64,000 nucleotides of DNA from Deltaproteobacteria bacterium. GTDB taxonomy: Bacteria > Chloroflexota > Dehalococcoidia > Dehalococcoidales > BS750m-G39. Below, piece by piece: positions 56,337 to 64,000 of the stretch (the first letter of the stretch is position 1; each line of letters opens with the position of its first letter). The translations under genes and the position numbers were made by a program. The stretch covers positions 1 to 64,000 of the forward strand of contig JAUVYB010000003.1 in NCBI GenBank assembly GCA_030603275.1. Direction: 5' to 3'. Below the pieces are notes generated by a model that was not told the origin of the DNA, ran no database searches, and saw only the letters and a list, made by a program, of their open reading frames with translations.

Positions 56337-56413
56337 AATAATAGATAACAACATCACCTTAAAACTCTACAGGGTAGCTTAATGTATAATAAATATATAA
56401 TAGAGGACCGAAA

Positions 56414-57232
56414 ATGAAATCGGTTGATGAACTAGTAGTAGATAAGGCTAAGGAAATACAAGAGAGTAACAGATACTCTGACCCGGAGATGGCAAAGTTA
56501 ATTGGGTGTAATAGAACGACTTACAACCTGATTAAAAACAGGAGGAAGCCGGTCGGTGCTATTTTCTACAGAGGCATACTTGCGTTTTTGGAGAATAATG
56601 GCAACGGATTATTTACTCTAAAAGGCGAAGGGAATAATAATGGAGGAAGATCTCGTAATATCCCTCGGAAAACTAAGGAAACGGATATTAACCTGGAGCT
56701 AAACATTGATGGTAGTGGCAAATATGATATAAACACCAACGGTATAAAGATGTTTGACCACCTCCTCTCCCAGACGGCCAAGCACGGCCGGTTTGACCTT
56801 GTAGTTAAGGCTACCGGTGATGATGAACACCACCTGATAGAGGATGTCGCCATCTGCCTGGGAAAGGCGCTGGTCGAGGCGTTGGGGGACAAGCGCGGCA
56901 TTGTCCGAATGGGCGATGCCACTGTGGCTATGGATGATGCTCTGGCTATGGTGGCGGTGGATATCAGCGGCCGGGGATATGCAGTGTTAGAACTTCCTTT
57001 TAGCGGTAACGACATGGCAGGCTTTCCCACCGACCTCATCCGTCATTTCCTAGAGACTTTTGCCATTGAAGCTAGGCTTAACCTTTATGCTAAGGTTTTG
57101 AATGGTACTAATGACCATCACAAGGCGGAGGCTCTTTTTAAAGCCCTGGGCAGAGCATTGGATATGGCCACCAGCCTGGATAAGCGTATTTCCGGTGAGC
57201 TTCCCAGCACCAAGGGTCGTCTGGAGGAATAG
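56414..57232 (+). CDS. hisB: Imidazoleglycerol-phosphate dehydratase with N-terminal phage-type HTH extension
   Basis: N-terminal [28 protein letters not shown] (HTH); from about residue 83 [35 protein letters not shown]...[14 protein letters not shown]...[15 protein letters not shown]...PSTKG. Confidence 0.9.
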   Translation: MKSVDELVVDKAKEIQESNRYSDPEMAKLIGCNRTTYNLIKNRRKPVGAIFYRGILAFLENNGNGLFTLKGEGNNNGGRSRNIPRKTKETDINLELNIDGSGKYDINTNGIKMFDHLLSQTAKHGRFDLVVKATGDDEHHLIEDVAICLGKALVEALGDKRGIVRMGDATVAMDDALAMVAVDISGRGYAVLELPFSGNDMAGFPTDLIRHFLETFAIEARLNLYAKVLNGTNDHHKAEALFKALGRALDMATSLDKRISGELPSTKGRLEE

Positions 57233-57234
57233 CG

Positions 57235-57582
57235 CTGGATATAACCAGTATCGGTATCATCGTCCTGCTCATCATTCTGTTGCTGCTGGGGTTGTTCTTC
57301 ATTCCCCGCTGGCTGGTGAGGCGCGCCGCCCGCCAGGTAATCAAGATTTTCCGCAGGCATAACGCTACCGACAGCAAAACCGCCCGGACCATTGACGAGC
57401 TGGGGCTGAGGCCTCCCGGTGCGCTGGAGAGGATGATGCGGCGGCGTGACTACAAGCCGCATGCCCTGAACGCCCTGATGCAGGCGGAGATAATACAGAC
57501 AACCGAGGACGGCAGGCTCTATCTCTCCGAGGAAAAGCTGGCCAGTTTCGGCCTGGAGAAGGGCACTTCAGTTTACCGCTAG
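57235..57582 (+). CDS. Small membrane-anchored hypothetical protein; non-ATG start (CTG 57235, ATA 57229 or the tracked TTG 57280)
   Basis: DITSIGIIVLLIILLLLGLFFIPRWLVRRAARQV...; GGAGG 7 nt upstream of CTG 57235. Confidence 0.65.
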   Translation: MDITSIGIIVLLIILLLLGLFFIPRWLVRRAARQVIKIFRRHNATDSKTARTIDELGLRPPGALERMMRRRDYKPHALNALMQAEIIQTTEDGRLYLSEEKLASFGLEKGTSVYR

Positions 57583-57587
57583 GGCGG

Positions 57588-58499
57588 CTACCCCAGCTTC
57601 TTTCCCGTCAGCCTCTCGTAGGCCCGCTGGTATCTCCGGCTGGTAGCCTTGATGACCTCAGGGGGAAGCATGGGTGCAGGTGGCTCCTTATTCCACCCCG
57701 AATCGCTGAGCCAGTCGCGCACCGGCTGTTTATCGTAGCTGGGCTGGGACTGCCCCACTTTATACAATTCGGTTTCCCATATCCGTGACGAGTCCGGCGT
57801 CAGCATCTCATCGATGATGATAAGCTTATCGCCGTCCAGCCCGAACTCGAACTTGGTATCGGCAATGATAATACCTCTGGCCAGGGCATACCCCTGGGCG
57901 TAGCTGTAGATAGCCATGCTTTTCTGTTCTATCTCCTCGGCTATGGCCTTACCCACCAGCTTTCCCACTTCATCTATGGACAGGGGCTCGTCATGCCCGC
58001 TCTCCGCCTTGGTGGTAGGGGTAAACAGCGGCTGGGGCAGCTCCTGGCTCTGCTTCAGCCCTTTAGCTGCTTTTAGCCCGGAGATGGTGCCGGATTGCTT
58101 ATACTCTTCCCAGGCCGAGCCGGAGAGGTAGCCGCGCACCACGCACTCCACGGGCAGGCGCTTGACCTTCTTGACCACCATAGACCGCCCCGCCAGGTAG
58201 GCGGGGTAGTTAAAGCGCTTTTCCTGGGGCAGGTAGTTGTCGAGGCGGTTAACATCGTCCAGCACCTCTATCAGGTGGTTGGGCAGCAGGTCCCGGGTCT
58301 GGTCGAACCAGAAAGCGGAAAGCTGATTAAGCACCCGTCCCTTGTTGGGGATACCGCAGGGCAGGATAACATCAAAGGCGGAGATTCTATCGGTGGCGAC
58401 GATTAGCAGCAGGTTGCCCATGTCGTAGGTATCACGCACCTTCCCCTTGACGAAAGAGGGCAGGGGCAGGTCGGTATTCAGCAGGATATCGTTACTCAT
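57588..58499 (-). CDS. purC: Phosphoribosylaminoimidazole-succinocarboxamide synthase
   Basis: FVKGKVRDTYDMGNLLLIVATDRISAFDVIL; ECVVRGYLSGSAWEEY. Confidence 0.95.
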   Translation of the reverse strand: MSNDILLNTDLPLPSFVKGKVRDTYDMGNLLLIVATDRISAFDVILPCGIPNKGRVLNQLSAFWFDQTRDLLPNHLIEVLDDVNRLDNYLPQEKRFNYPAYLAGRSMVVKKVKRLPVECVVRGYLSGSAWEEYKQSGTISGLKAAKGLKQSQELPQPLFTPTTKAESGHDEPLSIDEVGKLVGKAIAEEIEQKSMAIYSYAQGYALARGIIIADTKFEFGLDGDKLIIIDEMLTPDSSRIWETELYKVGQSQPSYDKQPVRDWLSDSGWNKEPPAPMLPPEVIKATSRRYQRAYERLTGKKLG

Positions 58500-59851
58500 T
58501 ATATTGACCTCGGCGCCAAGTCGCTAGGCCCGGCCATGCTCTTGCCTTGCCACTGCACCTCGGTTAGTCCCAGGCGCTTGAAGATATCATCTACATAGCG
58601 CAGGTGGTATTTCTCGTCAAACAGCGGCTCAAGCTCGGCTTCAGGCAGGGTGGCGGTGACCTCGGCGTCGGCTTTAAGCAGGGTGAGGAAGTTCTTGTTG
58701 CCCTTCCAGGCCTTCATGGCGTTGCGCTGCACCATCTCGTAGGCCTGCTGCCGGCTCAGGCCCTTGTTTATCAGGGCCAGCATCACCCGCTGGGAGAAGA
58801 TTAAACCTTTGGTTATATCCAGGTTCCTCTTCATCTTCCGCGGGTAGACCTGCAGCCCCTTCATTACCGAGGTGAATATACTTAAGGAGTAGTCCAGCAC
58901 CAGGCAGGCATCGGGCAGTATAATGCGCTCGGTGGAGGAATGGCTGATATCCCGCTCGTGCCAGAGGGCGATGTTTTCCATAGAGGTTAAAGCGTAGCCC
59001 CTCACCAGGCGGGCCAGTCCGCTGATGCGCTCACAGAGCTCCGGGTTGCGCTTGTGGGGCATGGCCGAAGAGCCGGTCTGTCCGGCGGCAAAGGGTTCCT
59101 CCACCTCCCGTGTCTCGGTTTTCTGTAAGCCCCTGATTTCGGTGGCGAACTTCTCCAGCGAGCCGGCAATTATGGCCAGAGTGGTCACGAACTGGGCGTG
59201 GCGGTCGCGCTGCAGGACCTGGTTGGAAACAGGGGCCGGCGCCAGCCCCAGCCGGGCGCAGGCCTTCTCCTCGACCTCGGGAGACAGGGTGGCGTATGTG
59301 CCCACGGCGCCGGAAATCTTGCCCACGGCGATGATTTTTTCAGCATCAGCCAGCCTCTGTAGGTTGCGCCTCATCTCCTCCGTCCAGATGGCCAGTTTGA
59401 GCCCGAAGGAGATTGGCTCGGCATGGATGCCGTGGCTGCGCCCTATCATGACGGTATATTTGTGTTTCATGGCCGTCTGCGCCAGCACCGAGATGAGCTC
59501 CTTTATATCCTGGCTCAGCAGTTCGGAGGCTTCGATTAGCTGCAGGCTGAGGGCGGTATCGATGACGTCGGAGGAGGTAAGTCCGAGGTGGATAAAGCGC
59601 GATTCCTCGCCCAGGCCCTCGGACACCGAGCCCAGGAAGGCGGTAACATCGTGGTGGGTCTCTTTTAAAATCTCCTCCATGCGCTTGAGGTTGACCCGTG
59701 CCAGCTTTATCTTGGGTATCGCATTGCGGGGAATAACGCCCAGGTCGGCCCAGGCTTCACAGACGGCAATCTCTACCTGGAGCCACTTGTGGAACTTATT
59801 CTCGTCCGCCCAGACTCTTTTCATTCGGGGCCGGGAGTAGCGCTCAATCAT
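58499..59851 (-). CDS. purB: Adenylosuccinate lyase
   Basis: GQTGSSAMPHKRNPELCERISGLARLVRG; IGRSHGIHAEPISFG. Confidence 0.96.
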   Translation of the reverse strand: MIERYSRPRMKRVWADENKFHKWLQVEIAVCEAWADLGVIPRNAIPKIKLARVNLKRMEEILKETHHDVTAFLGSVSEGLGEESRFIHLGLTSSDVIDTALSLQLIEASELLSQDIKELISVLAQTAMKHKYTVMIGRSHGIHAEPISFGLKLAIWTEEMRRNLQRLADAEKIIAVGKISGAVGTYATLSPEVEEKACARLGLAPAPVSNQVLQRDRHAQFVTTLAIIAGSLEKFATEIRGLQKTETREVEEPFAAGQTGSSAMPHKRNPELCERISGLARLVRGYALTSMENIALWHERDISHSSTERIILPDACLVLDYSLSIFTSVMKGLQVYPRKMKRNLDITKGLIFSQRVMLALINKGLSRQQAYEMVQRNAMKAWKGNKNFLTLLKADAEVTATLPEAELEPLFDEKYHLRYVDDIFKRLGLTEVQWQGKSMAGPSDLAPRSI

Positions 59852-59887
59852 TGTTTTTCTCCTTGAGACTGTTTATCCATGTCAACC

Positions 59888-59970
59888 TCACCCCCTGTAT
59901 CCCCCTCTCCACTCTTGGAGAGGGGGAAGAAAAGCTATACGAAAGGGGCTTCGCCCCTCTCGGACTCCCC
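59888..59970 (+). repeat. Intergenic hairpin repeat copy
   Basis: cctgtatCCCCCTCTCC-actctt-GGAGAGGGGGaag; gaaaggggcttcgcccctctc. Confidence 0.75.
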
Positions 59971-59972
59971 AA

Positions 59973-60440
59973 TTAAGAACTCTTATCCCCCCGCAACTCG
60001 CTTCTGTATTTTTCGTAGGCCTGCCGGATTTGATCGTGCTTTATGCCCAGAATCTCGGCGGCTAGGTAGGCGGCGTTCTTGGCGCCGGCGGTGCCGATGG
60101 CCACGCTGGCTACCGGTATTCCGGCGGGCATCTGGACTATGGAGTAGAGGGCATCGACCCCCTTAAGCTCGCTGGAGGCCAGGGGCACCCCGATAACGGG
60201 CAGGGTAGTCCAGCTGGCCAGGACGCCGGGCAGGTGGGCCGCCCCTCCCGCCGCGGCGATGATTACCTCAATCCCCCGCCCCCGCGCCCCCAGGGCGTAC
60301 TCCCGCGCCTTTTCCGGGGTGCGGTGGGCTGATATTACATTAACCTCGTGCTTGATGCCTAGCTGGGTAAGTATCTCCATCGTTGGTTGGAGCGCCTCGG
60401 CATCCGATTTGGAACCCATGATTACGGCTACTAGTGGCAA
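59973..60440 (-). CDS. purE: N5-carboxyaminoimidazole ribonucleotide mutase
   Basis: [49 protein letters not shown]. Confidence 0.95.
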   Translation of the reverse strand: MPLVAVIMGSKSDAEALQPTMEILTQLGIKHEVNVISAHRTPEKAREYALGARGRGIEVIIAAAGGAAHLPGVLASWTTLPVIGVPLASSELKGVDALYSIVQMPAGIPVASVAIGTAGAKNAAYLAAEILGIKHDQIRQAYEKYRSELRGDKSS

Positions 60441-60447
60441 TCTACCT

Positions 60448-60570
60448 CACCCCCTGTATCCCCCTCTCCTATCAAGGAGAGGGGGAAGAATATGTAAAGA
60501 GAGGCTTCGCCTCTCTAAGACTCTCTCACCTCTATATGGAAGGGCAGAAGCCCTTTTTACCCCTCCCCAG
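60448..60570 (+). repeat. Intergenic hairpin repeat copy
   Basis: CCCCCTCTCCT-atca-AGGAGAGGGGG; agagaggcttcgcctctct; gaagggcagaagccctttt. Confidence 0.75.
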
Positions 60571-60576
60571 ATAAGA

Positions 60577-61860
60577 TTAGCGTCCCTCTTTAATTAAAGC
60601 AATATCCTTGCGGTAGTGGCAGCCCTCGAAGTTTATCCGGCCGATATTGTTATATACCTTCTCTCTGGCCTCGGCTATGGTCTTGCCCCTGCCCACCACG
60701 GCGAGCACCCGGCCACCGCTGGTCACCACTTTCCCCGATTCCAGTCTGGTCCCGGCGTGAAAGACCATGATATCTTTATCCAAATCGTCCAGCCCGCTGA
60801 TGGGAAAGCCGGTTTTATAGCTTGCGGGGTAGCCGCCCGAGGCCATTACCACCCCCACGCAGGCGTCCCGGCTCCACTCCACCTTGAGATTACCCAGCTT
60901 ATTATCATTCACCGCCAGCATAATATCAACCAGGTCGGTCTGGAGCAGGGGCAGGGTAACCTGGGCCTCCGGGTCGCCGAAGCGGGCGTTAAACTCCAAC
61001 ACCCTGGGATTACTATCAGAAATCATCAGTCCCCCGTAGAGGACGCCCCGGTAGGCTCGGCCTTCGTCGTGCATCGCCTTTACCGTCGGCTCCATGATTT
61101 TCTCTTTTACCGTTTTGGCCAGGGCGGCGCTCAGGAACGGCGGCGGGCTGTAACTGCCCATGCCGCCGGTATTGGGCCCCCGGTCGCCGTCGAAGGCCGG
61201 TTTGTAGTCACAGGCGGAGGTCATCGGGATTATGGTTTGGCCGTCGGTGAAGGCGAAGGTGCTCATCTCTCTGCCGGATAGATACTCCTCGATGATTACC
61301 CGGTCACCGGCGGCGCCGAAGGCTTTTGTCTCCATTATCAGGGCGAGGGCTTCGAGGGCTTTGGGGACGGAGTCGGCCAGAATCACCCCCTTGCCCGCCG
61401 CCAGCCCGTCGGCTTTGACTACGATAGGGGGCTTCTGTTGCTTGACATAATCTAAGGCTTTATTGTAGTCGGAGAAGCTGGCGCTTTTAGCGCAGGGGAT
61501 ATTATATTTCTGCATCAGCTCCTTGGCGAAGACCTTGCTCGATTCTATCTCGGTAGCCTGCTTTGTGGGGCCGAAAATCTGCAGGCCCCGGATGAGGAAC
61601 TGGTCGGCGATGCCCTCGGCCAGGGGCGTCTCCGGCCCGACCACGGTCAGGTCGATGTTCTTTTCCGAGGCTATTTTAGCTAGCGCCTCTATATCGTCGG
61701 GCTTGATATCCAGGTTCCGGGCAATATGGGCCGTGCCGGCGTTACCCGGAGCCACGTAGATTTCATTGACTTTGGGGCTCTGGGCGAGCTTCCAGACCAG
61801 TGTATGCTCTCTGCCCCCACCCCCTATAACCAGTATCTTTATTCTACCCACCCCCCTCAA
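60577..61860 (-). CDS. purD: Phosphoribosylamine-glycine ligase
   Basis: KILVIGGGGREHTLVWKLAQSPKV; DRGPNTGGMGSYSP; RFGDPEAQVTLPLL. Confidence 0.96.
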   Translation of the reverse strand: MRGVGRIKILVIGGGGREHTLVWKLAQSPKVNEIYVAPGNAGTAHIARNLDIKPDDIEALAKIASEKNIDLTVVGPETPLAEGIADQFLIRGLQIFGPTKQATEIESSKVFAKELMQKYNIPCAKSASFSDYNKALDYVKQQKPPIVVKADGLAAGKGVILADSVPKALEALALIMETKAFGAAGDRVIIEEYLSGREMSTFAFTDGQTIIPMTSACDYKPAFDGDRGPNTGGMGSYSPPPFLSAALAKTVKEKIMEPTVKAMHDEGRAYRGVLYGGLMISDSNPRVLEFNARFGDPEAQVTLPLLQTDLVDIMLAVNDNKLGNLKVEWSRDACVGVVMASGGYPASYKTGFPISGLDDLDKDIMVFHAGTRLESGKVVTSGGRVLAVVGRGKTIAEAREKVYNNIGRINFEGCHYRKDIALIKEGR

Positions 61861-63076
61861 ACTTTCCTTTGGTTAGCTCCCTAATCTTCTGCTCTACGAC
61901 CTCAATGTCTTCAGGTTCGCTAATATTCCTTCTTGCCCATTTGAAATCTTTTAGGGCCTTTTTATACTGACCTTGTGCTTGATAAGCGAGGCCTCGATTA
62001 AAATAAATGTCTACAATAAACGCGGGTTTTAATTTAATTGCTTTATCGTAGTCTGATATAGCTTTTTCGCACTCACCCTTCTCACTATAGGACGTACCCC
62101 TGTTGTAAATAGCTTTTGCGTAGTTCTCGTTTAGCTCTATAGCCTTTGTGCAGTCACTTATGGTCTTATCTACGTTGCCTAAATTATCATGTGTTATAGA
62201 CCTATTGAAATAGTATTTGGCATTCTCGGGGTAAAGTTCAATCGCTTTGTTGAAATCTTTAATAGATTTCTCAAAATCACCAAGCTCGGCATAGACTACA
62301 CCTCTTTTATCGTAAGCCTCGGCTAATGTAGGTTCCAGTTCAATTGATTTCGAGTAGTCTTCTATAGCCTTCTCAAATTGCATTATATCATCGTATGAGT
62401 CCCCCCTAACTACATATGCCACAGAGTCTTTTGGCTTCATTTTGATATGTTTAGCAAACTCAATGATTGCCTCTTCATTCCTGCCTCTTGAAGCTAACGC
62501 CAATCCCTTTTCAAGCTGATCTGAAGCAGGTGGGGTTATTGGCGTAACCTTATTAGCCTTAAGGTCTATCCGCCAAGAAGTAAACCTCCTCGGCCCAACA
62601 TGTCCTATTCCCGTTGTTAGCTTAAATGGTCCGCTACTCTTGTAGTCAGCAGGTGTTTGATAATAATATCCAAATTCATAAACATATGGCTTAAGTTTCT
62701 TATATCGCCAACCCCAAAAACCGATGTCATTTTCGTTATGGATAGACCACTTTTCTTTCCAATCTTCAACCAACTTGCCCCACCAGGTTTGTTCGAGTAA
62801 TATTCTTTCAGCTTCTAGCTCATTATCGATAGGTGACACGCCTTCTCGCGTCTCCAGTTCGCGGAGTTCAACCATCATGCGCCTATAAGTCTCCAAACGA
62901 GTAGACAAGTGGGCAGGAGGCGCAATTATGCCAATGTTAGCAGCTATTATTAGTGCTTTATCTCGCTCGTCTAAACCCTCAAACACCTTCCCAATCTTGG
63001 CTAGCCATTCTTGCTTCTCTGCGTCTGCCTGTTTGTAAATCTCTTTTATCTTTTTAAGTATTTCAGCGTTTTCCAT
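61844..63076 (-). CDS. TPR-repeat protein (start MENAEILKKIKEIYKQ)
   Basis: Tandem TPRs: SVAYVVRGDSYDDIMQFEKAIEDYSKSIELEPTLAEAYDKRGVVYAELGDFEKSIKDFNKAIELYPENAKYYFNRS...; GGAGG before the internal ATG. Confidence 0.9.
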   Translation of the reverse strand: MENAEILKKIKEIYKQADAEKQEWLAKIGKVFEGLDERDKALIIAANIGIIAPPAHLSTRLETYRRMMVELRELETREGVSPIDNELEAERILLEQTWWGKLVEDWKEKWSIHNENDIGFWGWRYKKLKPYVYEFGYYYQTPADYKSSGPFKLTTGIGHVGPRRFTSWRIDLKANKVTPITPPASDQLEKGLALASRGRNEEAIIEFAKHIKMKPKDSVAYVVRGDSYDDIMQFEKAIEDYSKSIELEPTLAEAYDKRGVVYAELGDFEKSIKDFNKAIELYPENAKYYFNRSITHDNLGNVDKTISDCTKAIELNENYAKAIYNRGTSYSEKGECEKAISDYDKAIKLKPAFIVDIYFNRGLAYQAQGQYKKALKDFKWARRNISEPEDIEVVEQKIRELTKGKFEGGG

Positions 63077-63186
63077 TTTTGTGATTCCTCCTCCCTCACC
63101 CCCACTCTCAGGTTTACATAACACTAGAAACAATTTCTCCTATCTAACTAGCTTTGAATTGTTCCCTGATTTTTTATATCTTCGTT

Positions 63187-64000
63187 TTATTCCCACTCAA
63201 TCGTGGACGGAGGCTTGGAGGTTATATCGTAGACGACGCGGTTTACTTCCGGGACTTCGTTGACTATCCGGTTGGAGATGCGGGCCAGGACATCGTAGGG
63301 GAGGCGGGACCAGTCGGCGGTCATGGCGTCGTCGCTGGTGACGGCGCGCACCGCCACCAGGTAGCCGTAGGTTCTAAAGTCCCCCATCACCCCCACGCTG
63401 CGGACATCGGTAAGTATGGCAAAGCTCTGCCAGAGCTGGCGGTAGAGCTTTGCTTTCTTAATCTCGCTCATCACCACCCAGTCGGCCGCCCGCAGTATCT
63501 CCAGCTTCTCTTTAGTCACCTCGCCGATGATGCGGATAGCCAGCCCCGGGCCGGGGAAAGGCTGCCGCCAGACCATCTCTTCGGGCAGGCCCAGCTCCAG
63601 CCCCACCTGGCGCACCTCGTCCTTGAACAGGTAGCGCAGCGGCTCCAGCAGCTTTAGCGTCATCCTGGCCGGCAGCCCGCCCACATTATGATGGGACTTT
63701 ATCTTGGCGGCGGCGGTGCTTCCCGAAGAGGCGCTCTCGATGACATCGGGATAGAGCGTCCCCTGGGCCAGGAAATCCACCTTGCCGATTTTCTTAGCTT
63801 CATCCTCAAATACGTTGATAAACTCCTCGCCGATAATCTTCCTCTTGGTCTCGGGGTCGGTCACCCCTTTCAAACGGTCGAGGAAGCGCTCGCTGGCGTC
63901 GACGTAGACGATATTCATGCCCATATTGAGGCGGAAGGTATTGAAGGTTCTTTCCACCTCCTCGCGGCGCAGCATGCCGTGGTTGACGAAGATGCAGGTA
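63187..64000 (-). CDS. guaA: GMP synthase (glutamine-hydrolysing), C-terminal part; runs off the window
   Basis: Reverse strand from 64000 reads [14 protein letters not shown]...; [29 protein letters not shown]; terminal KPPSTIEWE. Confidence 0.95.
   Translation of the reverse strand, partial: TCIFVNHGMLRREEVERTFNTFRLNMGMNIVYVDASERFLDRLKGVTDPETKRKIIGEEFINVFEDEAKKIGKVDFLAQGTLYPDVIESASSGSTAAAKIKSHHNVGGLPARMTLKLLEPLRYLFKDEVRQVGLELGLPEEMVWRQPFPGPGLAIRIIGEVTKEKLEILRAADWVVMSEIKKAKLYRQLWQSFAILTDVRSVGVMGDFRTYGYLVAVRAVTSDDAMTADWSRLPYDVLARISNRIVNEVPEVNRVVYDITSKPPSTIEWE

Overview
The window looks like a chromosomal segment of a Chloroflexota (Dehalococcoidia-like) bacterium; this placement is inferred from gene content and was not searched. 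Most of it is housekeeping: lysA, holB, ricT-like, dnaB/dnaD/dnaI-like with rplI, trxAB, plsX, nusA-ylxR-infB-rbfA-truB, an inositol-phospholipid cluster, purA, dapA-asd-dapB, pnp-rpsO, ftsY, lgt, rpsU, recJ, fabF, mtaB, birA, an NfeD/SPFH trio, a his cluster, purC/B/E/D and guaA. The most unusual stretch is the his cluster (about 50.5-57.6 kb). It contains: (i) a 27-aa leader ORF, MLIYTTAHYYYYYYYYAFTGRIGTLGG*, followed by mutually exclusive hairpins and an intrinsic terminator just before hisC, which reads as a tyrosine-codon attenuator; (ii) a hisG ORF encoding two HisG-like domains in tandem, with complementary motif loss; (iii) no ATG/GTG/TTG start for that hisG, with an in-phase T TTA AAG slippery heptamer at the hisZ/hisG junction; (iv) a HisB with an N-terminal phage-type HTH domain, behind two consensus TTGACA-17-TATAAT promoters that each carry an AACA-N3-TGTT dyad centred 10 bp downstream of the -10. 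Elsewhere there is an interspersed family of intergenic hairpin repeats with compensatory stem changes, an orphan GvpF/L protein with a J-like tail next to a two-component system, a histone-like tail on L9, and a terminator hairpin in the nusA leader. No rRNA, tRNA or CRISPR array was recognised.
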